Shown here in pieces: positions 37,835 through 45,173 of a stretch of DNA of 64,000 nucleotides; the first letter of the stretch is position 1; each line of letters opens with the position of its first letter. The notes below the pieces were generated by a model that saw only the letters and a list, made by a program, of their open reading frames with translations, had not been told where the DNA came from and made no database searches. The stretch is from JAOUEA01 sp963825635 (GTDB lineage: Bacteria; Actinomycetota; UBA4738; HRBIN12). A program made the translations under genes and the position numbers. The stretch covers positions 434,001-498,000 of the forward strand of contig CAWGTU010000003.1 of the NCBI GenBank assembly GCA_963825635.1, in the 5' to 3' direction.

Positions 37835-37852
37835 TTGTGAAACGATTCACGA
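37835..37852. promoter_or_regulatory. Rex operator between ccdA and the bc-complex operon
   Basis: TTGTGAAACGATTCACGA fits the Rex consensus with one mismatch in the right half-site. It lies 37 bases upstream of a TATAAT element for the plus-strand bc operon and 61 bases upstream of ccdA on the minus strand. It could therefore act on either or both operons. No other Rex-like palindrome was found in this 173-base gap. Confidence 0.75.
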
Positions 37853-37888
37853 GTGTCGGACGGTCGTCGGGCGCACGCGACACATGTC

Positions 37889-37894
37889 TATAAT
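37889..37894 (+). promoter_or_regulatory. -10 element of the cytochrome bc operon
   Basis: A perfect TATAAT, striking in such GC-rich sequence. It lies 52 bases before the first ATG of the bc operon. The expected -35 position is GC-rich and poorly matched, which suggests activator use or an extended -10 (a TGT precedes). Confidence 0.6.
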
Positions 37895-37946
37895 CGCCCC
37901 GCCTCAGGGAGACTCGCCCACAGAGACGCTAGGGACCCAGGAGCGT

Positions 37947-38363
37947 ATGAGCCAGGTCGAGAGCACGACGCCCACCCAGACCCGGAAGGAACGCGTCGAG
38001 GCGTTCCTGAAGGAGTTCGAGTGGTCGTGGACCACCGCCGTCGTCTTCTCACTGGGACTGGTCTTCTTCCTGTTGATCTCGACGTCGGTGCTCCCGTCGT
38101 TCTGGCTCTACTTCTCCGAGCAGACGCTCGGCTGGCAGGGTCCGACCGACATCGAGGCCGCCCTGCAGGAGGTCCCGACCTTGCTCCCCGGCGGCGACCC
38201 CGCGGAGTACCAGGAGTTGCTGCTGCAGGTGCGCGACGCGATCGCGATGGGCCTCTCGACGGTGCCGATCATCCTCGTGCTCGTCGTCGCGTCGATCATG
38301 CAGAACTGGCGGCGCAAGCTCCGCGGCGCGTCCGACAGCCGTCCGACCGGCGGGTACCGGTAG
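37947..38363 (+). CDS. Two-helix membrane protein, first gene of the bc operon (unknown)
   Basis: Unrecognised protein of 138 residues: a basic N-terminus, a membrane helix at about 29-48, an extracytoplasmic segment of about 50 residues (Pro, Glu and Gln rich), a second helix at about 99-119, and a basic C-terminal tail. The ATG at 37947 has AGGAG just upstream; a longer reading would include the promoter. Its place at the head of an operon for a cytochrome bc complex suggests an accessory subunit or assembly factor. No catalytic motif or cofactor ligand is evident. Confidence 0.7.
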   Translation: MSQVESTTPTQTRKERVEAFLKEFEWSWTTAVVFSLGLVFFLLISTSVLPSFWLYFSEQTLGWQGPTDIEAALQEVPTLLPGGDPAEYQELLLQVRDAIAMGLSTVPIILVLVVASIMQNWRRKLRGASDSRPTGGYR

Positions 38364-38375
38364 GAGCGGAGGCCG

Positions 38376-38774
38376 ATGCCCTACACCAAGACCGAGGTCG
38401 ACATCCACGAGGACTACACCGTGGAAGCCGTCGACCCCGCGTGGCTCGCTCACGGGGTCAAGTCCCCCAAGCACCTGATGCTCGACCCCGACAACTGCAT
38501 CCTCTGTCGCGCATGCGAGGACGTCTGCCCGTGGAACTGCATCTACATGATGTCGCCGGGCATCGTCTCGGGAGCCGCCGAGCACGTCGTCGGCGACGAG
38601 GTGGACAACGCGACGGCGGTCTTCGTGGTCGACGACAACGCCTGCACGCGCTGCTCCGTCTGCGTCGACCGCTGCCCCACCGACACCTTGTACTATGCGC
38701 GACTGCCCGAGGGCTCCAAGGGCGGGCAGCGCACGATGGCCGAGGTTCCCGCGTCGCAGGCCGAAGCCGTATGA
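38376..38774 (+). CDS. Two-cluster 4Fe-4S ferredoxin in the bc operon
   Basis: Cytoplasmic-type ferredoxin, 132 residues, no signal peptide. Cluster 1 ligands are C41, C44, C47 and C51 (CILCRACEDVCP, with a further cysteine at 55). Cluster 2 ligands are C90, C93, C96 and C100 (CTRCSVCVDRCP). The two are separated by a 35-residue insertion. It lies 12 bases after the previous gene and before cytochrome b. It resembles NuoI-type ferredoxins but lies outside any nuo cluster. It may give electrons to, or take them from, the n-side of the cytochrome b complex; that is inference from position only. Confidence 0.88.
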   Translation: MPYTKTEVDIHEDYTVEAVDPAWLAHGVKSPKHLMLDPDNCILCRACEDVCPWNCIYMMSPGIVSGAAEHVVGDEVDNATAVFVVDDNACTRCSVCVDRCPTDTLYYARLPEGSKGGQRTMAEVPASQAEAV

Positions 38775-38791
38775 GAGCGCTCGCGCTCATG
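38770..38791 (+). other. Imperfect inverted repeat between ferredoxin and cytochrome b
   Basis: An ATGAG...CTCAT arm pair with a GCG/CGC inner stem and a CTCG loop spans the ferredoxin stop codon. There is no T-run, so it is more likely an mRNA stability or processing element than a terminator. Confidence 0.3.
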
Positions 38792-38823
38792 CAGCCGAAG
38801 GCGGTAGCGCGAAGGGAGAGACC

Positions 38824-39594
38824 GTGAAGCTGAAGCCGCCGTCACCCGGCGACCTGGGTGATCGGATCAGGGAGACCGAGGTCTGGAAGTCGATCTTCCG
38901 GCCCGGCTCGATCTTCCGCAAGGGCTACAAGGACACGTCGCGCGATCGCGCGCTCGCGACGATGAACAACGTGCTCTACCACCTGCACCCGGTGAAGGTG
39001 AAACGGCACGGGCTGAAGCTGACGTACACGTTCTGTCTGGGCGGGCTGTCGTTCTTCCTGTTCATCCTGCTGACGATCACCGGCATCTTCCTGATGTTCT
39101 TCTACCGGCCGACCGCCGACATCGGCGGCGCCCAGGCGTTCGCCGACATGCAGAACATCCGCACGTCGGTGTTCTTCGGCGACCTGGTGCGCAACCTGCA
39201 TCGGTGGGGCGCCCACCTCATGGTCTTCAGCGTGACGCTGCACATGGCGCGCGTCTTCTACACCGGCGCGTACAAGCCGCCGCGCGAGTTCAACTGGGTC
39301 GTCGGCGTGATCCTGCTCTTCCTCACGCTGGGACTGTCGTTCACGGGCTACCTGCTGCCGTGGGACCAGCTCGCGATCTGGGCGGTCACGGTGGGCACGT
39401 CGCTCGCGGGGTATTCGCCGTTCATCGCGAAGCAGGCGAACTTCCTGCTGCTCGGCGGCGTCGTGGTCGGCCCCGAGACGCTGCTCCGCTGGTACACGCT
39501 GCACGTGATCGGGCTGCCGTTCGTGTTGGTGATCTTCCTCGCGGTGCACTTCTGGCGCATCCGCAAGGACGGCGGCATCTCGGGACCGCTCTAG
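38824..39594 (+). CDS. Cytochrome b, N-terminal (b6-type) subunit of a split cytochrome bc complex
   Basis: Four-helix diheme cytochrome b, 256 residues. Heme ligands are H126/H140 and H227/H242; the 14 and 15 residue spacings are those of cytochrome b6 and Firmicute enzymes, not of bc1. C71 in FCLGG aligns with the cysteine that binds the extra heme c(n) covalently in b6f and Bacillus complexes. GYLLPWDQ matches the b6 helix C/D region, and the C-terminus ends in RKDGGISGPL as in b6. The GTG at 38824 has GGGAGAG upstream. The likely donor is menaquinol. Confidence 0.93.
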   Translation: MKLKPPSPGDLGDRIRETEVWKSIFRPGSIFRKGYKDTSRDRALATMNNVLYHLHPVKVKRHGLKLTYTFCLGGLSFFLFILLTITGIFLMFFYRPTADIGGAQAFADMQNIRTSVFFGDLVRNLHRWGAHLMVFSVTLHMARVFYTGAYKPPREFNWVVGVILLFLTLGLSFTGYLLPWDQLAIWAVTVGTSLAGYSPFIAKQANFLLLGGVVVGPETLLRWYTLHVIGLPFVLVIFLAVHFWRIRKDGGISGPL

Positions 39595-39612
39595 AGGGAT
39601 CCAGGGGAAGAC

Positions 39613-40466
39613 ATGGCCAAGGAAGACACCCCGCTCGACCAAGGAGTCTTCGACTCCACGCTCGAGGCGGAGCTCGCCAAGGGCACCGACCGGCGCGTCG
39701 CCGAAGGGCGAGCGCGCTCGGCGGCGGTGCGAGCCTTCCGCGCCGCCAACCCCGAGGAGGCCGCGAAGCACGAGGCCGCAGGCGCGAAGCCGGCCGCTGC
39801 TGCAGGAGCTGGAGCCGGGGCCGCAGCGGCAGCCCCTGCCGCTGCTTCCGCCGCGAGCGCTGGCGCGGCGGCCGGCGCCGCCCCGTCGCCGTCGCGGCCG
39901 CCTCGGTCACCACACCGGTTCGCGAGGCGCCGCTGCCCACCGGCAACGTGCCGACGCCGAAGAAGGGCGCGGAGGACAAGCACCGATTGCTCGCGCTCGT
40001 GCCCCCCGAGGGCATCCAGCGCGTGGAACGCGAACAGGGCGACCGCGTGAACGTCTGGCCCCACCTGCTGATCGAAGAGTTCGTCGCGATGTTCATCCTG
40101 CTCGCGGGCATGACGCTCTTCTCCACGTTCATCAACGCGCCGCTGCGCGAGCTCGCGAACCCGAACCTCACGCCGAACCCGTCGAAGGCACCCTGGTACT
40201 TCCTGGGTCTGCAGGAGCTGCTGCGCTACTTCCACCCGATGGTCGCGGGCATCACGATCCCGACGTTCATCCTGGTCGGGCTCGCCGCGGTCCCCTACGT
40301 CGACCGCAACCCGAGCAACAAGCCGGGCGACCGCAAGATCGCGATCACGCTGATGACGATCCTCTTCATGTTCGGCGGGGTGCTCACGATCATCGGCTCG
40401 TTCTTCCGCGGGCCCGGGTACAACTGGGTGTGGCCGTGGGCGCAGGGGGTGTTCTTCGAACTGTGA
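39613..40466 (+). CDS. Cytochrome b, C-terminal (subunit IV-type) with alanine-rich N-terminal extension, frameshifted
   Basis: Second half of the split cytochrome b. The first frame from the ATG at 39613 gives a charged segment (DSTLEAELAKGTDRRVAEGR) and then an alanine-rich stretch. The conserved part (NVWPHLLIEEFVAMFIL, then three helices, ending VWPWAQGVFFEL) is in another frame. Adding one base at the CCCC run at 39881-39884 joins them into about 284 residues. The Qo-site motif reads KAPWYFLGLQELL, with proline where PEWY enzymes have glutamate. The N-terminal extension is not usual for subunit IV. It overlaps the Rieske gene by GTGA. Confidence 0.85.
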
Positions 40467-41203
40467 GCACGCTGCTCTCCGGTTCCTCGGCCAGTCTCTT
40501 GGGCATCTCCACGCCGCTCGTCGCCGCGATCCTGGCCTTCGTGGTGCTCGACATCTTCGCGATCGTCTTCGGCCTCTCGTTCGTGCGCGCGAACCGCGCC
40601 GCCCGCGAGACCGCCGACGGCCAGATCGAGGTGGCCGGCAAGCCGGTCAAGTCGCTCTCTCGTCGCGACTTCTTCCGCCGCTCGCTGCTGACCTCGCTGA
40701 TCGTCTTCGGCGCGCAGTTCGGCGGCGCGACGATCGCCTTCCTCTGGCCGAACCTGAAGGGCGGGTTCGGGTCGTTGGTCGCGGCGGGCAACATCGACGA
40801 CATCAAGGCCGAGATCGACGACGCCGGCGTGGCCTACAACGGAACCGGCCGGTTCTACGTGGTCGAGTACAGCGGCTCACCGAGCGGTGACGTCGACTAC
40901 GCGACCCAAGGCGTCACCGCCGAGGGCATCATGCCCCTGTACCAGCGGTGCGTGCACCTGGGGTGCCGCGTGCCCTACTGCGGCTCCTCACAGTGGTTCG
41001 AGTGCCCCTGCCACGGCTCGAAGTACAACGGCGCCGGCGAGTACAAGCTCGGGCCCGCGCCCCGAGGCATGGACCGGTTCCAGCTCGAGATCATCGACGG
41101 CAGCGTGGTGGTCGACACGAGCGAGGTGATCCTCGGACCGCCGCGCGGCACCGACACCGTCGACCAGCCACCGCAGGGTCCGTTCTGCGTGGCGACCGGA
41201 TAG
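40463..41203 (+). CDS. Rieske [2Fe-2S] protein of the cytochrome bc complex
   Basis: Rieske subunit, 246 residues, with two hydrophobic helices (about 12-40 and 74-95). The second is preceded by a Tat-type motif SRRDFF (66-71). Cluster ligands and disulfide cysteines are C163, H165 and C168 (CVHLGC) and C181, C183 and H184 (CPCHGS). An additional cysteine (C173) lies between the boxes. The GTG at 40463 overlaps the cytochrome b stop as GTGA. It transfers electrons from menaquinol at the Qo site to cytochrome c. Confidence 0.93.
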   Translation: MSTLLSGSSASLLGISTPLVAAILAFVVLDIFAIVFGLSFVRANRAARETADGQIEVAGKPVKSLSRRDFFRRSLLTSLIVFGAQFGGATIAFLWPNLKGGFGSLVAAGNIDDIKAEIDDAGVAYNGTGRFYVVEYSGSPSGDVDYATQGVTAEGIMPLYQRCVHLGCRVPYCGSSQWFECPCHGSKYNGAGEYKLGPAPRGMDRFQLEIIDGSVVVDTSEVILGPPRGTDTVDQPPQGPFCVATG

Positions 41204-41222
41204 GAGAGGAACGGCCACGACC

Positions 41223-41930
41223 ATGCTCGCAGCCACGAACACCGCAGGCATCGTCCTGCTCGTGCTCGGCGCGATCTTCGTGCTCGCGGCGGGAGCCGCG
41301 CTCTACTTCCGCAGCCGCCAGAAGGAGCAGCCGCTCGACATCCCGCGGGGGATGCGCCCCGGCCCGAGCGACGCCGCCCTCGAGACCCCGCTCCTGCAGA
41401 AGCTGCAGGGCTGGGGGGTCGTGCTCGTCGCGTTCTTCGTGGTCTTCATCCCCTACAACTGGCTGCGTGAACCGAGCGAGAACCTGCGCCAAGAGGAGGA
41501 GTTGCTGACGCTCGCGTTCGACCGCGGCGAGCTCGCCGTGCAGAACTTCAGCGAGGAGAACCAGCTCGGCGTGGGCTGCGTGCGCTGTCACGGCCCCGAG
41601 CTGCGCGGCGGCGTGATCCAGTCGGGTGACACGCTCGCCTATCCGCCGAACCTCACGAACATCTGCGCGGGGCCCTTCGGCGATCCGCCGCACAACACGA
41701 TCTTCTCCCAGGAGGACATCTACCAGGTGCTCGAGGAGGGCCGCAACGCGATGCCCTCGTGGAGCATCCGCTACCAGGGCGCCCTGAACGACCAGCAGAT
41801 CAACGACCTGGTCGTGTACCTGGTCGAGATGAGCTCGGAGAACGTGCCGTTCGAGGACAACGTCTGCCTGAACCCCGAGGCGTCCGATCGCGCGCTCGCC
41901 GAGACCGACCTGAACCCGAGGGACCCGTAG
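41223..41930 (+). CDS. Membrane-anchored monoheme cytochrome c
   Basis: Protein of 235 residues with two membrane helices (about 8-29 and 62-80) and an extracytoplasmic cytochrome c domain. The heme site is CVRCH (C119, C122, H123) and the probable axial ligand is M177 in RNAMPSW. Further cysteines at 148 and 215 could form a disulfide. It fills the place of cytochrome c1 or f and differs from the diheme QcrC of typical actinomycetes. It sits directly upstream of the unknown three-helix gene, with no gap. Confidence 0.9.
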   Translation: MLAATNTAGIVLLVLGAIFVLAAGAALYFRSRQKEQPLDIPRGMRPGPSDAALETPLLQKLQGWGVVLVAFFVVFIPYNWLREPSENLRQEEELLTLAFDRGELAVQNFSEENQLGVGCVRCHGPELRGGVIQSGDTLAYPPNLTNICAGPFGDPPHNTIFSQEDIYQVLEEGRNAMPSWSIRYQGALNDQQINDLVVYLVEMSSENVPFEDNVCLNPEASDRALAETDLNPRDP

Positions 41931-42674
41931 ATGGAGCACAGCTGCCTGGGATTCGCGGTCGAGTGCGACACCCTGTGGAAGGGCGCCGGCGTCACGATCA
42001 TGGGCTTCACGCTGTTCATCTTCAGCGTCTACCTGCTGCTCACGGCGATCTTCGGGCGGTGGCTCGGGTTCCTCGTCCTGATGGTGTCGTTCTCCGGATG
42101 GATGATCCTGCAGTCTGCGCTCTGGCTCTTCGGCTTCTGGTCCCAGGGATTCGAGACGCCCACGAACCTCGGCCCCCGCGGGGCCGAGCCGGCGTGGGTC
42201 GCGCTCGAGGCGGCAGTCGACGAGACCTCCACCGAGTACGCGACCTACGAGACGTGGCCCGGCGATCCGTGGGCGATCCCGGACGAGACCGATCCTGCCC
42301 AATCGGCCGACGTGCAGAGCGCGAGCGGCGCGGTGACGGCGTTCCTGGCCGAACAGACGAACGAGGAGCTCGGCCTGGAAGAGACCGATCCGACCGCGAT
42401 CCAGGGCAGCCAGTTCTCGATCGACTCGATCCAGTTCGCCTCGGACGAGGGGACCAAGCTCGCGGTCGTGCAGTCCCACTACACCGGCGGCGGTCCGCTG
42501 TGGACCGTATCGCTGTATTACGACTCGGGCAGCGTGCCCCGCTACTCGTACATGTTCCTGGCAGGCTCGATCGTGGCGTTCGCGGCGTTCCTGCCGCTGC
42601 TGGATCGGGCCGAGAAGAAGCGCAAGGAGTTCCTGACCGGGGGCGGCGCGCCCGCCTGGTACGGCCCCGCCTAG
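41931..42674 (+). CDS. Three-helix membrane protein of the bc operon (unknown)
   Basis: Unrecognised protein, 247 residues. Two membrane helices lie near residues 20-65, followed by an acidic extracytoplasmic region of about 130 residues, then a third helix near 205-225 and a basic cytoplasmic end. Two cysteines (5 and 12) lie before the first helix. It is contiguous with the cytochrome c gene (stop and start abut) and followed by a 37-codon gene. The position argues for an extra subunit of the bc complex. No cofactor motif is visible. Confidence 0.7.
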   Translation: MEHSCLGFAVECDTLWKGAGVTIMGFTLFIFSVYLLLTAIFGRWLGFLVLMVSFSGWMILQSALWLFGFWSQGFETPTNLGPRGAEPAWVALEAAVDETSTEYATYETWPGDPWAIPDETDPAQSADVQSASGAVTAFLAEQTNEELGLEETDPTAIQGSQFSIDSIQFASDEGTKLAVVQSHYTGGGPLWTVSLYYDSGSVPRYSYMFLAGSIVAFAAFLPLLDRAEKKRKEFLTGGGAPAWYGPA

Positions 42675-42692
42675 GCACGAGAGAGGAACACG

Positions 42693-42806
42693 ATGATCGC
42701 CACCCTGGAGCTTCCCTTCCTCGAACAGGGAAGCGTGCAGTTCATCCTGATGGGCGTCATGATCCTCGCGGTCTTCGCCGCGCTCTGGGTCACGATCTCG
42801 AAGTAG
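42693..42806 (+). CDS. Single-helix 37-residue peptide at the end of the bc operon
   Basis: A small open frame with ATG at 42693, GAGAGG upstream at good spacing and a TAG stop. The product starts with nine uncharged or acidic residues, then LEQGSVQFILMGVMILAVFA and a short end (WVTISK). It is one membrane helix, like the tiny Pet subunits of b6f complexes. It lies 18 bases after the previous gene and six bases before the convergent rex stop. It could be a small bc-complex subunit; alternatively a spurious frame, but the ribosome site and hydrophobic pattern favour a gene. Confidence 0.65.
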   Translation: MIATLELPFLEQGSVQFILMGVMILAVFAALWVTISK

Positions 42807-42812
42807 CGGCCC

Positions 42813-43496
42813 TCATCTCCCGGCGACGTCGGCCACCGCCCGGCCCCGTCGCTTCACCTCCGCGAGCGTCGCCTTCCGCTGCTCATAGAAGGCGAGGATC
42901 TGCAGCTCCACCGCCAGGTCCACCTTGCGCACGGAGACCCCTGGCGGCACCGTGATCATCGCCGGCGCGAAGTTCAGCACCGACCGCACCCCCGCATCGA
43001 CAAGTCGGTCGGCGACCTCCTGGGCGGCCGTGGCCGGCGTGGCGATCACCCCGATCGCCACGTCGAGCTCCTCGACGATGCGCGGCAGGTCGTCGACGGG
43101 CCGCACGCCGAGCTCGCCGATGCGCTCCCCCACCCTGGCCGGGTCGGCGTCGACGAGCGCCGCCACACGGAAGCCTCGCTCCGCGAACCCGCCGTAGTTC
43201 GCGAGCGCCTGGCCGAGGTTGCCGATGCCGACGATCACGATCGCCCAGTCCTGCGTGAGACCCAGCTCCCGCCTGATCTGGTGGATCAGGTAGGCGACGT
43301 CGTAGCCGACGCCCCGCGTGCCGTAGGAGCCGAGGTGCGACAGGTCCTTGCGGACCTTCGCGGAGTTCACCCCCGCGGCCCCGGCGAGCTCGTCGCTCGA
43401 GACCGTGGCCGCACCGGCTTCCGCGAGGTCGACGAGCGCGCGCAGATATACCGGGAGCCGACCGACCGTCGCCTCGGGGATCGATCGTTCCCTCAC
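42813..43496 (-). CDS. rex: Redox-sensing transcriptional repressor Rex
   Basis: NAD(H)-sensing repressor, 227 residues with a GTG start. It has an N-terminal winged helix (residues 1-80, with GVNSAKVRKDLSHLGSYG as the recognition region), a Rossmann domain with VGIGNLGQALANY, and a C-terminal swapped helix. Rex binds its operators when NADH/NAD+ is low. Two matching operators lie in this window, before the menJ-nuo operon and before the bc operon/ccdA, so this gene most likely controls both. It is convergent with the bc operon. Confidence 0.95.
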   Translation of the reverse strand: MRERSIPEATVGRLPVYLRALVDLAEAGAATVSSDELAGAAGVNSAKVRKDLSHLGSYGTRGVGYDVAYLIHQIRRELGLTQDWAIVIVGIGNLGQALANYGGFAERGFRVAALVDADPARVGERIGELGVRPVDDLPRIVEELDVAIGVIATPATAAQEVADRLVDAGVRSVLNFAPAMITVPPGVSVRKVDLAVELQILAFYEQRKATLAEVKRRGRAVADVAGR

Positions 43497-43525
43497 CAGG
43501 GGGACACGCTCCGCTGCATGGGTTC

Positions 43526-43564
43526 AGCCTAGCCCGGGGTCCGGTCCGTTCACAAACTCACAAG
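43526..43564 (-). promoter_or_regulatory. Putative rex promoter with tandem Rex half-sites
   Basis: On the minus strand a TAGGCT (43526-43531) lies 18 bases after TTGTGA (43550-43555). A second TTGTGA (43559-43564) lies just upstream in the same orientation. The half-sites are directly repeated, not palindromic, so this is only suggestive of autoregulation. Confidence 0.35.
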
Positions 43565-43574
43565 CCTGACCGAT

Positions 43575-43808
43575 TCAGTGTCGCAGGAGGGAGGCGAGCT
43601 CGCCCGCATCGACCGTGTACTCGAAGACCTCCACCCCGTCGAGGGCGACCACCGGGATGCGAACGCCGTACTCGGCGACCAGCGAGTCGGACGTCTCGAT
43701 GTCGACCTCCACGAGCTCGAACGGCGTGCGGTCGCGCTCGGCCTGCAACACGGCTCTCGCCTCGTCGCAGAGGTGACACCCGGCGCGGGAGTAGAGCGTG
43801 ACCTGCAT
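43575..43808 (-). CDS. Glutaredoxin-like thiol-disulfide protein
   Basis: Small thioredoxin-fold protein, 77 residues. It has the redox motif GCHLC (C11, C14) after the first strand and the cis-proline segment YGVRIPVVALDG. It belongs to the short glutaredoxin-like group (DUF836 type) common in actinomycetes. It lies upstream of rex on the same strand with 78 bases between them, and is divergent from the sigma factor gene. The partner is unknown. Confidence 0.85.
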   Translation of the reverse strand: MQVTLYSRAGCHLCDEARAVLQAERDRTPFELVEVDIETSDSLVAEYGVRIPVVALDGVEVFEYTVDAGELASLLRH

Positions 43809-43865
43809 CGACGCAGCCTATCCGGCGTCACCGGCGGCCACCGGGTGTCTGGGAGGATACGGCGC

Positions 43866-44459
43866 ATGCGGGACGGCGATCGTGACGACCTCGAGCTGCA
43901 CCGCGGCCTGTCCGCGGGCGATCGTGGCTCGTTCGACGCGCTGTACCGCCGCTACTCGTCGTCGGCGTACGGACTCGCGTATCGCATCACCGGGCAGCAG
44001 GTGCTGGCACAGGACGTGGTGCACGAGGCCTTCTTGGCGTTGTGGCGAGCGCCGGAGGCCTTCGACCCGGCGCGGGGCGCGTTCCGTACGTTCTTCCTCT
44101 CGCTCGTGCATCACCGGGCGGTCGACACCGTGCGGCGGGAAGAGCGCATCCGCTCTCGTCAGCAACGCGCGTCGAACCTCGAGCCGGTCACCGTCGAAGA
44201 CCCAGCGGAGGGCGTGACCGACGCGGCCGACCTGGCCGACCGTCGGACCGAGGTCCGTGCGGCGCTCGACACGCTCCCACCCGAACAACGACAGGTGCTC
44301 GAGATGGCGTACTACGGCGGCAAGACGCAGGTGCAGATCGCTGAGGAGATCGACATCCCGGTCGGCACGGTGAAGACGAGGACCCTCGCGGCGATGCGCA
44401 AGCTGCGCGTCATCCTCGATCGCACGACCACCCCCCACGACGATCCGGAGGTTCAGTGA
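43866..44459 (+). CDS. ECF RNA polymerase sigma factor (SigK-like)
   Basis: Extracytoplasmic-function sigma factor, 197 residues. Region 2 includes AQDVVHEAFLALWRAPEAFD, and region 4 includes LPPEQRQVLEMAYYGGKTQ with the HTH IAEEIDIPVGTVKTR. The ATG at 43866 has GGGAGG upstream. The next gene encodes its probable anti-sigma factor, overlapping by GTGA. The pair corresponds to the SigK/RskA type of actinomycetes. The regulon is unknown. Confidence 0.93.
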   Translation: MRDGDRDDLELHRGLSAGDRGSFDALYRRYSSSAYGLAYRITGQQVLAQDVVHEAFLALWRAPEAFDPARGAFRTFFLSLVHHRAVDTVRREERIRSRQQRASNLEPVTVEDPAEGVTDAADLADRRTEVRAALDTLPPEQRQVLEMAYYGGKTQVQIAEEIDIPVGTVKTRTLAAMRKLRVILDRTTTPHDDPEVQ

Positions 44460-45166
44460 CCGACGACCACGACGAGATCGAGGAGCTGCTGGCCGGCTAC
44501 GTGCTCCGCAGCCTCTCCGGCGCCGACGCCGCCGAGGCCGACCGGCTGCTCTCCGATCATGTGCCCGGCTGCACGACGTGTCGTGACACGCTCGACGATC
44601 TCCAGCGGCTCACCGCCGATCTGGGCCTCGCCGCGACGCCGGTGGCCCCGCCCGAGACCCTGCTTCCGCGCCTGCATCGCGAGCTCGAGCCGCAGGCGCC
44701 CCGTCGTCGCCCGTTGCAGCTGTTCGCCGTGGCGGCCGGCGTGGTGGCGGTCGTGGGACTCGCCGGGCTCACGGTCAGCCAGAACATCCGGGCGAACAAC
44801 GCCGACGTGCGAGCCGACTCCCTCGCGAACGCCGCGCAGCTCGCCGCGCGCCCCGATGCCCGCATGGTCGACGTCGGGCCCGTGCAGGAGATCTCGGCGC
44901 CGGGCGAGGAACACCTCTACGTGATGGGAGACGGCGTGCCGGCCCCGCCCGTGGGATCGGTCTATCGCGTCTGGCTCGTGACCGACGGCGTCCCGGCGTT
45001 CGCCGGCGACTTCGTCCCCGAGGGCGGCGAGGTGTTCCTCGACGTCACGTTCGACCCGAGCCGCCACGACGACCTGTGGATCTCGATCGAACCCGCCGGC
45101 GCGTCCACCGACGCGCCCACCAGCGCCGACTGGTGGTCGGCGAGCGCGAGCGACGCCGCCGCCTGA
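44456..45166 (+). CDS. Anti-sigma factor, RskA-like, with zinc-finger-type N-terminus
   Basis: Membrane anti-sigma factor, 236 residues. The N-terminal anti-sigma domain has the ZAS-type motif HVPGCTTC (preceded by a possible distal histidine near the start). A single helix lies near residues 88-108, and the extracytoplasmic RskA domain includes VYRVWLVTDG. It would hold the upstream sigma factor at the membrane until regulated proteolysis. GTG overlaps the sigma stop codon. Confidence 0.88.
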   Translation: MTDDHDEIEELLAGYVLRSLSGADAAEADRLLSDHVPGCTTCRDTLDDLQRLTADLGLAATPVAPPETLLPRLHRELEPQAPRRRPLQLFAVAAGVVAVVGLAGLTVSQNIRANNADVRADSLANAAQLAARPDARMVDVGPVQEISAPGEEHLYVMGDGVPAPPVGSVYRVWLVTDGVPAFAGDFVPEGGEVFLDVTFDPSRHDDLWISIEPAGASTDAPTSADWWSASASDAAA

Positions 45167-45173
45167 GTCGCGG

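Noticed and set aside
38770..38791. Transcription terminator between ferredoxin and cytochrome b
   Set aside because: Imperfect stem, no T-run, and the downstream genes clearly belong to the same operon.
39780..39900. Tandem DNA repeat in the alanine-rich linker
   Set aside because: It is low-complexity GCN/GCC coding sequence for alanine, with no regular repeat unit.
43538..43564. A full Rex operator upstream of rex
   Set aside because: Only directly repeated half-sites are present; no 18-bp palindrome.
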